From the NCBI RefSeq assembly GCF_965198245.1, contig NZ_OZ240249.1, positions 2,480,001-2,544,000 on the forward strand: DNA of 64,000 nucleotides, in the 5' to 3' direction. Below the pieces are notes generated by a model, which saw only the letters and a program-made list of their open reading frames with translations, made no database searches and was not told the origin of the DNA. Origin of the DNA: Poriferisodalis sp965198245. Its GTDB lineage: Bacteria; Actinomycetota; Acidimicrobiia; Acidimicrobiales; Poriferisodalaceae. Below are positions 28,798 through 37,848 of the stretch, piece by piece. Positions within the stretch are counted from its first letter, which is position 1. Every line of letters begins with the position of its first letter. A program made the translations under genes and the position numbers.

Positions 28798-30495
28798 TCA
28801 GGCCGGTTCGGCGGAGCGGCGGCGCTCGGTGGCCTCCTCGGCACCGAGACGCCCCAGCACGCCTTGGGACAGATCCACGTGCGACAACATCGCAGCGACG
28901 GCGCGATGGCCTGCCATCTCGGCAATCTGGCGATACATCTCGGTCACGATGCGCCGGTAGTCCTCGTGCCCCTGCGGCTGGGATCGCAGCTCGATCATGT
29001 GCATCGCCTCGCGAGCGTTGAACTGCATGCTGTAGCGCACCCGGTACGCCATGGCGACTGCGTAGGAGGCCTCCAGCGGTCCTACGGCGTCGGCGAGCGC
29101 GTCATACATCTCCGCCGACAGCTCCATGACCTCGTCGTACGCCTCTCCCCCACCAGCGGCATCGACGAGACCGGGAACGACGTAACCGTGACGCGGCCCG
29201 AGTGGCTGCCATTCGATCGTCAGCAGGCGATGCCGCTGCAGGTCACGGAAGCTCCCATAGTCGCCGAGCACATCGAACCGGTAGTCGATTCGCTCGAGCG
29301 CTCGGCTCGGTCGGTGACGGCGGTTGGTTCGCTCACCGGCATAGCGCTGCACCAAGTCCAAGCGCTGGGCCTCGGTCATCTCTCTCACCCGCGCAGCAAT
29401 CTGCGACTCGGGCAGGTCGGTGTAGGGGAACAGCATCGCCGCGAGCATCTTTTCCTCGCCGGCGGGGTCCCAATCGGTCAAGACGACCTCGGGCACCGGT
29501 TCGGGTGTCTCATCGGCGAACAGTTCGGCCGCAAACTCGTCCATCGCGACGCGGTTGGCCTCCAGGTAGTCCGACCACACGATCCCCCGGTCGGGCTGGT
29601 CGACACGCCGCAGGAACGACGGGATGACTTTGCGAAGCTCGGTCAGCATCAACTGGGCATAACTGCGCGCCTCGGGCAGCGGATGGGCCCTCATCCGCAG
29701 CAGAAGCGCCTCATAGGCCTGCCCGCTGCCGAAGATGCCGACGTTGGACAAGCTGGCTGCGGGAAGCAGCCCACGGGCCGCGTCGAAAGCCTGAGCTCGA
29801 ATCGCCCGGCGACGGGCAAGATCACCGCCTTTGGCGGTGACAGATGACACAGTGCCGCCTTTGGCGGTGACAGATGACACAGTGCCGCCTTTGGCGGTCA
29901 CAGACGACACAGCACCGCCTTTGGCGGCGTCGTGGTGGTCGGTCAGCCATGCGGTCATCCGGCGGACCATGTCGCCGTAGGCGTCGAACATGCGATCGAC
30001 ATCGCCGATGAAGCGTGTTCCGACGGCTGAACTCATGACGCTTGGCGGTCGGTGATACCGGTAACGACCCTGGACACGCTCGTCGTAGGCGAGGTAGCGG
30101 GTGGATTGCTCGAGGTACGACATCAGCCGTCCTCGTTCGAGAATCTTGGTGAGCAAGTTGGAGGCCTGCTCACACGCGAGATGCACTGCTCCGAGCTGGG
30201 CCACCGAGTCGTCGCCGTATTCCACAAATACGCGCTGGTAGAGCTGTTCGGCACGTTCGACGCCGACGGTGGCGTCGATGGTCTCATCGCCGGAGATGTC
30301 GAGATCGTCGACGAACTCGTCAAGCAGGAGCCGTCGGAGAGTCTTGTGCGTCCTGGAGTAGCGAGCGAACAACGCCCCCTTCACCACTTCGGGAAGGTTG
30401 ACGAGGGCGAATACCGGCTGGCGCAGGTTGGTGACATAGCGCCGCAAGACGTCCCGCTCATCAGGAGTGAACGTCTCGGCGGCGTAGTGGATCAC
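28798..30495 (-). CDS. Long ThyX-like (FAD-dependent thymidylate synthase family) protein
   Basis: A two-domain ThyX-type protein of about 565 residues, twice the usual length. The first domain has VTNLRQPVFALVNLPEVVKGALF, EYGDDSVAQLGAVHLACEQAS and LEQSTRYLAYDE. The second has RFDVLGDYGSFRDLQRHRLLTIEW, a degenerate RHR-x-x-S motif, and YSMQFNAREAMHMIELRSQPQGH. Canonical ThyX makes dTMP from dUMP with FAD and methylene-THF. Whether this long form is active is unclear. I prefer GTG 30495 because homology starts there; the frame is open to 30624. A 30-bp tandem repeat inserts about 30 residues after TAWLTDHHDA. Confidence 0.75.
   Translation of the reverse strand: MIHYAAETFTPDERDVLRRYVTNLRQPVFALVNLPEVVKGALFARYSRTHKTLRRLLLDEFVDDLDISGDETIDATVGVERAEQLYQRVFVEYGDDSVAQLGAVHLACEQASNLLTKILERGRLMSYLEQSTRYLAYDERVQGRYRYHRPPSVMSSAVGTRFIGDVDRMFDAYGDMVRRMTAWLTDHHDAAKGGAVSSVTAKGGTVSSVTAKGGTVSSVTAKGGDLARRRAIRAQAFDAARGLLPAASLSNVGIFGSGQAYEALLLRMRAHPLPEARSYAQLMLTELRKVIPSFLRRVDQPDRGIVWSDYLEANRVAMDEFAAELFADETPEPVPEVVLTDWDPAGEEKMLAAMLFPYTDLPESQIAARVREMTEAQRLDLVQRYAGERTNRRHRPSRALERIDYRFDVLGDYGSFRDLQRHRLLTIEWQPLGPRHGYVVPGLVDAAGGGEAYDEVMELSAEMYDALADAVGPLEASYAVAMAYRVRYSMQFNAREAMHMIELRSQPQGHEDYRRIVTEMYRQIAEMAGHRAVAAMLSHVDLSQGVLGRLGAEEATERRRSAEPA
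29823..29927. repeat. 30-bp in-frame tandem repeat with internal palindromes
   Basis: Three full copies and a partial fourth of a 30-bp unit with exact 30-bp spacing. Each holds the 15-bp palindrome ACCGCCTTTGGCGGT or a close variant. In the ThyX-like frame it encodes repeats of A-K-G-G-T-V-S-S-V-T. Divergence between copies is one to three bases, so the expansion is recent. Confidence 0.85.
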
Positions 30496-30635
30496 CGGCA
30501 GGTCAACTCGAGCGACGACACCGCGCCGATGGTATGGCGCACCGGCCTGTCCTCCGTGGACCTTCGTTCCCGGGCCGCCGCCGGGGCACAGCCCGTTGCG
30601 GCAGGCCACAGGTACACCGAGCAAGCGTTCGCGGA

Positions 30636-31265
30636 TCAGAACACGATCAGCGCGGCGTCTGGCTGGATCGTGACAGTCAGCTCAAGGCATCTGCCCACCC
30701 GCTCTCCATCGAGCCACAGTCCCAAGGGTTTGCCGAACTGGAATTCCGTACTTGTCACACGCCGCATCGCGATGGCCGGATGCGGCAGGTGGGCTCCCGA
30801 CCGCAGGCGCTGCCGGGCCAGCACTCGTTGTGCCAAGCTCAGCGCCGGCTGATCGATTCCCGTGGTGAGCACGTGCAGTCGCCCGTCGTTGGGATGGGCA
30901 GCGGGCGCGAGACGAAACTCCCCCGCAAGGTCGGCGCTCATTGCCGCCATGGCGGGTCCGCGCCACCACGAGTTGCGTGCAATGGCGTGCACGCACGCCC
31001 AGTGGACCACCTCATCGGCCACCACCTCGATGAGGTCGACCGGTGCAGTCCGGGCGATCTCGCAACGCAGGCGTTCCGCTCCGCCCGCTGGTGCGCCCAC
31101 CACCCGCCACAGGTCACCGCCCGTCACGCCGATCGGCGACGGTGGGCGATCCGCCGCTCGCTGACAGGTGATCAACCTACGCAGTTCCGCGTTGCTGCCA
31201 GCGATCGGTGCCCCCTCGGGCAGCGTTGCGGCCGTTCCCCACGGCTGGTTGCGTTGAATCGTCAT
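30636..31265 (-). CDS. YegS/diacylglycerol-kinase-type C-terminal domain, stand-alone
   Basis: A 209-residue protein matching only the C-terminal lobe of lipid/diacylglycerol kinases. The diagnostic part is the end: PLGLWLDGERVG followed by ELTVTIQPDAALIVF, as in the substrate lobe of the YegS family. No N-terminal nucleotide-binding lobe (GGDGT motif) is present, so it cannot be a kinase alone. N-terminal to this are beta-rich segments (GDLWRVVGAP, EVVADEVVHWACVHAI). The ATG overlaps the HelY stop (ATGA), so it is co-translated with the helicase. The function is unknown. Confidence 0.6.
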   Translation of the reverse strand: MTIQRNQPWGTAATLPEGAPIAGSNAELRRLITCQRAADRPPSPIGVTGGDLWRVVGAPAGGAERLRCEIARTAPVDLIEVVADEVVHWACVHAIARNSWWRGPAMAAMSADLAGEFRLAPAAHPNDGRLHVLTTGIDQPALSLAQRVLARQRLRSGAHLPHPAIAMRRVTSTEFQFGKPLGLWLDGERVGRCLELTVTIQPDAALIVF

Positions 31266-33700
31266 GGAAGCCTGCGAGTACGGGTCACCACAGGAGCTGG
31301 GACGAATCCCTCTCCCGACGCCGTCGCAGCTGGCGTGCCCACGGTTTCGTCGGAGACCCGCGCCGCTGCTGCGACCACTCCGCGGTCGAGCGCCGAGCGT
31401 GCGTTAGCCGCTGTGCGTCGTGTGGCGCCGTTCGAAGCAACCTCTGCGATTCTGTCCACCAAGTCGATCAGCTGCCGCATCTGGCGAACGAAGTCACCTC
31501 CCGCAGGTGCGTCGCCACCGTAGAGATCGCCCTGCCACAGCTCGACGTAGGTTGCTCCGTCCGCCCAGGCGTGTGCCGTAGCGAAGAACGAGGCATCAGG
31601 CGGGCGAGAGGCCACCACGTTGTGCTGGCGTTCGGCGCGGTTGATCTGTGTCGCCAGCTCAAGAATGAGCGCCGCCCGATCCCGACAATCGTTGTCCCGA
31701 TACCGGGGGGCGGGCGGCGGCCGGCTGCTTCGATGCTCGTAGGTCAGCACCGAGACCAGGCCGGCTAGTCGAGCCGGTGCGACACCGTCGAACACGCCCT
31801 CACGCAGACACAGCACCGTCAGCAAGTCCGATTCATGGAACACGGACTTCAAGCACTCACCCGCCGGATTGAGCGACCAGCCGTCCGCGCAACCGAAGAT
31901 GTTCAGTATCTCGTTGATGGCATCGAGCTGCCGGGCCAGGCCCCCCTTTGCGAGCTTGATCCGGTCCTTCAAGCGGCTGACCCGCGCTCCGGTTCGTTCG
32001 GCTTGCCGCTCTGCGTCGACAAGCGCTCGGTCCAGGCGCCGATCGGTGGGTTTGCCGCGTCGATGCCGATGACCAACTCCCGAACCTCCGCGCTGCGGGG
32101 CGTGTGCCTCTGGGCGAGCGCGGCCGCCGCCCATCGACCGCAGTCGTGCACGTGCTTCACGCAGCTCCCGGCGCTCGACTTCGAGCGCAGCGGTCCATTC
32201 GCCGACCCGCCGATCCGCCCGCCACTGGGCGAACGACCGCTGCAGCATCTCGACTGCCTCGTCGCGCGTTCGGCTGGCGATGAGGTTGGCAACCATGTTG
32301 TATGTCGGCCGGAACGAGGACTCAAGTTCGAAGTCGTTGCTCGCAGCCAGGCGAGCCGCCTCGCCGAACGCCGTGTGCGGGTGCCACAGCGTGTAGGCGT
32401 AGCCAATCTCGTCGATCCCGCGGCGACCTGCACGGCCGGTGAGCTGGGTGTACTCGCCCGGCGTCAATGCGGCGAAGCCCTCCCCACGGAAGCGGCTGAG
32501 CTGTTCGATCACCACTGATCGGGCTGGCATGTTCACTCCAACCGCCAGTGTCTCGGTCGCGAACACCACGGCCAACAGCCCCGCGGCGAAACAGTCTTCG
32601 ATTGCTTCCTTGAAGGCCGGCACCAGACCTGCGTGGTGGGCTGCGACGCCTGCGGTGAGTCCCTCAAGCCACTCGTGGTAGCCGAGTGCGTCGAGGTCAC
32701 CTGATTCCAGGGAGGCGGTGTGGGCTGCAGCGATCTGGCGTACCCGGTACTGCTGGGAGGCATCCAGGAAGGCCGCGCCCTCTGCCGCGAGCGCCCGGGC
32801 GGCATCGTCGCAACCCTGGCGGGAGAACACAAAGATGATTGCGGGCAGCTTTGCGGTGGTGGCAAGGTGTTCCACGATCTCGGTGCGCCGTGGTCTCGCC
32901 GGTCGCACACCTGCGCCACGTTGGCGACGGTGGCCTCCCGAACGGGAACGGGCACGTTCCAGCAACCGTTCGATCTCGGGATTGGGCTGACCATCCCGCA
33001 AGGTGGGCAGATCCACCAGACGCCGACTGTGCCGCTCGAACAGCAGGTAACGGTCTTCGAGGGGCACGGGCCGCTGCGTGCACACCACCGCCTCGCACCG
33101 GCCGGCGGTGGCTTCGATCCACGATGCGAGTTCGTACGCGTTGCTGACCGTGGCCGACAGGCACACCAAGCGCATGTGTGCAGGAGTGCTGATGATGACC
33201 TCTTCCCAGACGGCCCCCCGGTACGGATCCTGCAAGTAGTGCACTTCGTCCAGCACCGCCACGCCGAATTGGGCCACGTGCGGCGACCCGGCGTAGATCA
33301 TGTTGCGCAGCACTTCGGTGGTCATGACGACGACGTCGGCTTCAGGGCGGACCACGTTGTCACCGGTGAGCAGCCCCACCCGTTCTGATCCCAACCATGA
33401 GCGCAGTTCGCGCAGCTTCTGGTTCGACAGGGCTTTGGTTGGCGTCGTGTAGGCCGCACGCTTGCCGGCTTGCAGGGTCGCTGCGATCGCGTACTCGGCC
33501 ACCAGCGTCTTGCCCGACGACGTCGGTGCGGCCACGAGCACCGAGTTGCCCCGCTCGACCGCTTCGAATGCCTCGATCTGAAAGCCGTCAGGCGAGATTC
33601 CCCGCGCTACCAACAGGTCGACGAGCGGTGGCGGCTGCTCTGGCTTGGTGGCTTCGGGACATCGCCCCGCTGGATCCGCTTGACCGTCCGTTGCACTCAC
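31262..33700 (-). CDS. helY: Ski2/Mtr4-like DEVH helicase (HelY)
   Basis: An 812-residue superfamily 2 RNA helicase. Motifs seen: Q-like GFQIEAFEAV, Walker A AAPTSSGKTLVAEYA, Ia YTTPTKALSNQKLRE, motif II LDEVHYLQD, motif III CLSATVSN, IV region FVFSRQGCDDAA, motif V VFATETLAVGVNMPA, motif VI QLTGRAGRRG. A C-terminal helical DSHCT region follows. Ski2-like helicases feed RNA to decay machines; the bacterial role is poorly known. GTG 33700 overlaps the tatC stop (GTGA). The order tatA-tatC-helY downstream of the proteasome genes is the same as in mycobacteria. Confidence 0.92.
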   Translation of the reverse strand: MSATDGQADPAGRCPEATKPEQPPPLVDLLVARGISPDGFQIEAFEAVERGNSVLVAAPTSSGKTLVAEYAIAATLQAGKRAAYTTPTKALSNQKLRELRSWLGSERVGLLTGDNVVRPEADVVVMTTEVLRNMIYAGSPHVAQFGVAVLDEVHYLQDPYRGAVWEEVIISTPAHMRLVCLSATVSNAYELASWIEATAGRCEAVVCTQRPVPLEDRYLLFERHSRRLVDLPTLRDGQPNPEIERLLERARSRSGGHRRQRGAGVRPARPRRTEIVEHLATTAKLPAIIFVFSRQGCDDAARALAAEGAAFLDASQQYRVRQIAAAHTASLESGDLDALGYHEWLEGLTAGVAAHHAGLVPAFKEAIEDCFAAGLLAVVFATETLAVGVNMPARSVVIEQLSRFRGEGFAALTPGEYTQLTGRAGRRGIDEIGYAYTLWHPHTAFGEAARLAASNDFELESSFRPTYNMVANLIASRTRDEAVEMLQRSFAQWRADRRVGEWTAALEVERRELREARARLRSMGGGRARPEAHAPQRGGSGVGHRHRRGKPTDRRLDRALVDAERQAERTGARVSRLKDRIKLAKGGLARQLDAINEILNIFGCADGWSLNPAGECLKSVFHESDLLTVLCLREGVFDGVAPARLAGLVSVLTYEHRSSRPPPAPRYRDNDCRDRAALILELATQINRAERQHNVVASRPPDASFFATAHAWADGATYVELWQGDLYGGDAPAGGDFVRQMRQLIDLVDRIAEVASNGATRRTAANARSALDRGVVAAAARVSDETVGTPAATASGEGFVPAPVVTRTRRLP

Positions 33701-34542
33701 GGAGAGGAGTCCGTCACGCTGGCTGCGGGTGTCCGGGATTCCTGCGCTCGACGGCGACCAAATCGCCACCCCGCAGACCCGCTGCGGCGTCGCAAGATCA
33801 CAAAGCCAACCAGGATCGACAGCTCGTAGAACACGTACAGGGGCACCGACAGTGCAGCGAGTGTCACAGGGTCGCCAGACGGCGTGATGATCGCCGCACC
33901 GGCCACGATGCCGACAATGGCATAACGGCGGACCCGGCTCAGCTGCCGCGGCGTCACCATGCCGGCCATCTGGAGAAAAACCAGCACGATCGGGAACTCG
34001 AAACCGATGCCGAAGGCCAGCATCATGAAGGTCACCAAGCCGAGGTACGAGCCAGGTCCGAGCAACGGGTCGACGGCGTCACCGCTGACGGCGATCAGGA
34101 AGTCCAGCGCCCGCTCGAAGGTGAAGAATGCCAGCAAGGCACCCGCCGCAAAGAGCAGGAATCCCGCTATCACGAACGGCACCACCCAGCGCTTCTCCCG
34201 GCGATCAAGTGCAGGCGTGATGAATCGCCACAGGTGCCACAGCAGCACCGGCATGGCCAGCACCACACCGAGATAAACCGACACCTTGATGCGGGTGCGA
34301 AAGCCCTCCAGCGGTGTCGTGATCACCAGGCTGCAGGGACGATCGATCTCCTGAGCCTCCAGCACGTTGCAGTACGGCGGCAGGAAGATCTCGGCAAGCA
34401 GCCAGTCGTAGAGGAAGAGCCCCACCACCATGCCCCCGCCGACAGCCACGATGCCCCAGATGAGCCGGAAACGCAGCTCCGCGACGTGATCCCAGAAGCC
34501 CATCACGGCCGGCCGAGGTCGGCGCCGTCGCCAGAGCCTCAC
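33697..34542 (-). CDS. tatC: Sec-independent translocase subunit TatC
   Basis: A 281-residue membrane protein with six hydrophobic helices. TatC signatures include HVAELRFRLIWGIVAV near the N-terminus, the TTPLEGFRTRIKVSV region, ALDRREKRWV in the first cytoplasmic loop, GFEFPIVLVFLQMAG and ITPSGDPVTLAALSVPLYVFYELSI. It recognises twin-arginine signal peptides and, with TatA, moves folded proteins across the cytoplasmic membrane. The C-terminal tail is basic. The start overlaps the tatA/B stop by 4 bp. Confidence 0.95.
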   Translation of the reverse strand: MRLWRRRRPRPAVMGFWDHVAELRFRLIWGIVAVGGGMVVGLFLYDWLLAEIFLPPYCNVLEAQEIDRPCSLVITTPLEGFRTRIKVSVYLGVVLAMPVLLWHLWRFITPALDRREKRWVVPFVIAGFLLFAAGALLAFFTFERALDFLIAVSGDAVDPLLGPGSYLGLVTFMMLAFGIGFEFPIVLVFLQMAGMVTPRQLSRVRRYAIVGIVAGAAIITPSGDPVTLAALSVPLYVFYELSILVGFVILRRRSGSAGWRFGRRRAQESRTPAASVTDSSP

Positions 34543-34850
34543 GCAGGGCCGTCGCTGGTCGAGCGATCCGCCGCCGGATCGGCCGCGTCGGACTGGGAGG
34601 ACTCGCCCTCACCCTGCGCACCAGGGGCCTCGGCCGGGTCTGCAGGCGTCGGCGGATTGGGCGACGATGCAGGTTCCACATTCGGCGGCGACAGCGTGTC
34701 ATCCATCTCCTGACGAACGGTCGTCGAGAAGTCCCGCACCTGCCGAAAGAAGCGGCCGATGCTGCGGATTGCGCCCGGCAAACGCGTGGGCCCCAGCACA
34801 ATCAGGGCCACGAACGCGATGATCAGCACCTCGTTGGGCTGCAGGCTCAC
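34539..34850 (-). CDS. tatA: TatA/TatB-family translocase subunit
   Basis: A 103-residue protein with the Tat layout: a short N-terminal membrane helix (NEVLIIAFVALIVLGPTRLP), where the glycine-proline hinge LGP marks the turn, an amphipathic helix (AIRSIGRFFRQVRDFSTTV) and an acidic Pro/Ser-rich tail. GTG 34850 gives the usual short N-terminus. It forms the Tat pore or receptor with TatC. The length and the extended FFRQVRDFSTTVRQEM helix are compatible with TatB as well, so the A/B assignment is open. Confidence 0.88.
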   Translation of the reverse strand: MSLQPNEVLIIAFVALIVLGPTRLPGAIRSIGRFFRQVRDFSTTVRQEMDDTLSPPNVEPASSPNPPTPADPAEAPGAQGEGESSQSDAADPAADRSTSDGPA

Positions 34851-34935
34851 GGCTCGATGGTAGAACCCCGGCCCTGCGCGGCGGTTCTGCTTTGCTGCCG
34901 AGCACACAGGCCCTGGTGGTCCAGACGGCAGCGTT

Positions 34936-35205
34936 TCAGAACGGCAGCATCCGGCGGGCCGCCCATCGCACCACCATGCCGAGCGCTCTTTCGGCCGTGG
35001 CTTCGCGTACCGACGGCAGGTCCAGGCTGTCGATGGCGGCTCGAGCCCGAACGACGTCGGCGCGCACCGAAGCAGTTGTTTCGGTGATGGATGCCAGCCC
35101 CTCAGCCGTAGCCCGCAACTCGACGGCCAGCCGCCGGATCATGAGCGTGCTGACAACGACGAGTACGCCGAACGCGACAGTCGGCAGCAGCCAGATCGCC
35201 CCCAT
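34936..35205 (-). CDS. Small single-pass membrane protein
   Basis: An 89-residue protein with one N-terminal membrane helix (GAIWLLPTVAFGVLVVVSTLM) and a charged, likely coiled cytoplasmic part (VELRATAEGLASITETTASVRADVVRARAAI). I do not recognise it. ATG 35205 puts the helix at the very N-terminus; a longer frame reaches 35310 but adds an unlikely Cys/Arg-rich leader. It lies 85 bp before tatA on the same strand and is divergent from the GDPD gene. Confidence 0.6.
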   Translation of the reverse strand: MGAIWLLPTVAFGVLVVVSTLMIRRLAVELRATAEGLASITETTASVRADVVRARAAIDSLDLPSVREATAERALGMVVRWAARRMLPF

Positions 35206-35319
35206 GAGCCGAACCCTACGGCGCGACAGACGACCGAAACGTCCGTCGTAAACCGCAGTACATCGACCACATCTGGTGAATTCCGCGGCACGCGGTATCC
35301 AAATTGGCACGATAGAGCC

Positions 35320-36081
35320 GTGCCGCCGCAGCCGCTGCCGTCATTGTGCACGCCACCGATCACATTCGCGCATCGGGGCGGGCGTGCTCATGGCCCCGAT
35401 AACGCGCTTGAGACGTTCGCCTTGGCCTTGGACTTGGGAGCAACGGGCCTCGAGACCGATGTCTGGCTGAGCAGAGATGGTCATCCGATGCTGGACCACG
35501 ACGGGGTTGTCTGGCACCGGGGCGTTCGCCGTCCCTTCAGCTCATTCACTCGTGAACGCATCGGTCCCGACATCGGAACGCTTGCAGACGTGTATCAGTC
35601 CTGCGGTACCGACTTCGAGCTCTCGGTTGACGTGAAAGACCCCGCGGCGGCTGACGCAGTCATCGAGGCCGCCCGATCCGCCGGGGCAGAAGACCGCCTG
35701 TGGCTGTGCCACGCGGACTGGGAGCTGCTCGCCGAGTTGCGTAATCGCACCACTGCACACATTGTCGACTCGACCCGCGTACGACGAATGAAGGAAGGTC
35801 CGGAACGCCGGGCCGCGGCGATGGCCGACAGCGGCATCGACGCAGTCAACCTCCCCGCCAAGGACTGGACCGGAGGACTCGCGGCGCTCTTCCACCGCTT
35901 CGGACGTCTTTGCTTCGGGTGGGATGTCCAGCACATCCGGTTGGCCGCAGCACTGCGCGACATGGGCCTCGACGGCTTGTACGGCGACCACGTCGACCGG
36001 CTGATCGCCGGTATCGCTTCACCGAGCGAACCAGCCGAACCGGCACCGGATGGCGACATCTGCGAGGCACAACCAGCCTGA
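35320..36081 (+). CDS. Glycerophosphodiester phosphodiesterase
   Basis: A 253-residue GDPD-family TIM barrel. The active-site residues are visible in FAHRGGRAHGPDN, TGLETDVWLSRDG and MLDHDGVVW, which supply the paired histidines and the metal-binding Glu-Asp. Later, SVDVKDP and the C-terminal FGWDVQHIRLAAALRDMGLDGLYGDH fit the family. It hydrolyses glycerophosphodiesters to glycerol-3-phosphate and an alcohol. No signal peptide is present, so it acts in the cytoplasm. The start is GTG 35320. It is the only plus-strand gene within the long minus-strand proteasome/Tat block. Confidence 0.88.
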   Translation: MPPQPLPSLCTPPITFAHRGGRAHGPDNALETFALALDLGATGLETDVWLSRDGHPMLDHDGVVWHRGVRRPFSSFTRERIGPDIGTLADVYQSCGTDFELSVDVKDPAAADAVIEAARSAGAEDRLWLCHADWELLAELRNRTTAHIVDSTRVRRMKEGPERRAAAMADSGIDAVNLPAKDWTGGLAALFHRFGRLCFGWDVQHIRLAAALRDMGLDGLYGDHVDRLIAGIASPSEPAEPAPDGDICEAQPA

Positions 36082-36128
36082 ACAGCCGCTCTGCCGGATC
36101 GGCCCCCCGCAACCCTGCACAGGCGGTC

Positions 36129-36740
36129 TTACAGACCACCTAACCGAGTGGGCGGCCAGAAACGCGCGAACGCCCGCCCGACGATTTCGTTCTCGGGGAT
36201 CGGCCCGAAGAAGCGACTGTCTTGGCTCGAGAGCCGGTTGTCGCCCATGACGAACACGTACCCGGCCGGAATCAGCTGCTGCGTGAAGCTGCTGGTGTAC
36301 GTATCGGCCGGGAGGTAGTCCTCTGGCACCGGAACGCCGTCAACGATGAGCTGTCCGCCTTCGGCCTCGATCGTCTGACCCCCCACGGCGACGACTCGCT
36401 TGACCAGCTCAGAGGTCTGTGGATGCCGCATCGCTTCGGGAGTCCGGAACACCACGATGTCGCCCGGGTCGGGATCACCGATGCGGTAACTGAGCTTGGA
36501 TACCAACAGCCGGTCACCGATCTCGAGCACCGGTTCCATCGACTCGGACGGGATGTAGAACGCCGCAATGAGAAACGTTCGCATCAGCAATGCGAGCGTC
36601 ACCGCAGCCAGCAGGACCCACGCCCACGACAGCAGGTTGCGTGTTCGGCGGCTCATGGCCCGCGCGATACGCGGCTGGCGACCTAATGGCCTCCGGCCGT
36701 CAGCCGGGTCGCAATCGCCGGCTTCGCCCGCAACGCTCAT
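36129..36740 (-). CDS. lepB: Signal peptidase I
   Basis: A 203-residue type I signal peptidase. After a ~30-residue cytoplasmic tail comes one membrane helix (WAWVLLAAVTLALLMRTFLI), then the catalytic Ser in IPSESMEPVL, the Lys in ELVKRVVAVGGQ, and the conserved GYVFVMGDNRLSSQDSRFFGPI box. It removes Sec and Tat signal peptides outside the membrane. ATG 36740 overlaps the DUF3866 stop (ATGA). Its position between pafA and the Tat genes fits a secretion function for this end of the cluster. Confidence 0.94.
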   Translation of the reverse strand: MSVAGEAGDCDPADGRRPLGRQPRIARAMSRRTRNLLSWAWVLLAAVTLALLMRTFLIAAFYIPSESMEPVLEIGDRLLVSKLSYRIGDPDPGDIVVFRTPEAMRHPQTSELVKRVVAVGGQTIEAEGGQLIVDGVPVPEDYLPADTYTSSFTQQLIPAGYVFVMGDNRLSSQDSRFFGPIPENEIVGRAFARFWPPTRLGGL

Positions 36741-37774
36741 GGTGACGCCGCCAGCCAGGCTGCCGCTGCCCCCAGCCACTCACACGCTTGCTGGTCGCGT
36801 TCCAATGGACGACCCATGGAAGTGACGCTCAGCCCGCTGCGGGCAAGCGCTTCACCGACCGCGGCCGGCTCCATGTGGATCGCCCGCTTTCCCAGAGTCT
36901 CAACCCATGCAGCATCACGTTTCGCACGGCGCGCCGGAACCGGCACGACAGTGCGTTCGGGGGCCAGCGCGGCCATGGAGCGGGTGTGATGGCTGACACC
37001 GCGGTGTCGTTCTCGCTCATCGTCCGACGATGCGCGCACTGCCAGCGCGGTCGCTGCACCGAGACCGTCCAGCACGGCGGCGTGGCCAACGAGATCCAGC
37101 GCCGAGAAGCCCAGGGGGCTCGCGGTGCCGAGGTGTCCAGGTCCAGGCGCGACGACGACACGGTCGATGTTCTGGCGCGCCAATGCTGCGACTCCGGAGG
37201 CGGCCGTGACCGACTCGATCGGCGCACCGAAGGCCTGCCCGGTGCTCACAGCTGTCGCGATCGTGCCCCGCTCAAGGCTCACGGCCGCAAGATCGCTCAG
37301 AACGAACGGCAGCGCCCCGCCGTCGGTCATGACATAGCCCGGTGCAACGCCGACGGCATCGCGCACCGTGGCGGCCAGCGCCAGTGCATGGCTGTGCAGC
37401 ACGCACAGCACGACCCGGACGCCAGCCAGTGACGGCAGCACGGACACGTCAAGGTGATCGGAACCAGTGCCCGCAGCCTCCTCGAAAGCATCGACCGGCA
37501 ACTGCTCGGCGAGATACCGGGCCTTCATGACCCGTCCCGGGACATCATCACCGGCATAGGGCGCGCTCAGATTCGTATGGACGACATGTGCCCCCCCGCT
37601 GCCGAGGTCCAGCTCCAGCGCCGAGGCGTTCACGAGCAGTTCATCGCCGACCCCCACCGGTCCGCACAGATCAGTGAGGGCATACGCCTCGCTGCCGTCT
37701 GACAGGGTCATTCGCGCCAGCCCGGGCCTCACATCACGCACCTCGGTGGCTCGCAGGCGCGCAAAGCGCGGCAT
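36737..37774 (-). CDS. DUF3866 family protein
   Basis: A 345-residue soluble protein of the actinobacterial DUF3866 family. Recognisable segments are VHTNLSAPYAGDDVPGRVMKARYL, VLCVLHSHALALAATVRD, YVMTDGGALPFVLSDL, STGQAFGAPIESVT and APGPGHLGTASPLGFSALD. Its function is unknown. The family commonly sits in the proteasome neighbourhood. It lies 74 bp behind pafA and is coupled to lepB by a 4-bp overlap, so it may be in the same transcript. Confidence 0.85.
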   Translation of the reverse strand: MPRFARLRATEVRDVRPGLARMTLSDGSEAYALTDLCGPVGVGDELLVNASALELDLGSGGAHVVHTNLSAPYAGDDVPGRVMKARYLAEQLPVDAFEEAAGTGSDHLDVSVLPSLAGVRVVLCVLHSHALALAATVRDAVGVAPGYVMTDGGALPFVLSDLAAVSLERGTIATAVSTGQAFGAPIESVTAASGVAALARQNIDRVVVAPGPGHLGTASPLGFSALDLVGHAAVLDGLGAATALAVRASSDDERERHRGVSHHTRSMAALAPERTVVPVPARRAKRDAAWVETLGKRAIHMEPAAVGEALARSGLSVTSMGRPLERDQQACEWLGAAAAWLAASP

Positions 37775-37848
37775 CGGCTGCCCTCAGCCAGTTGCGTGTC
37801 GGCGCGGGACTGCGTTGCAGCGCGGATTCTGGCGGGCGACAGCGCTCA

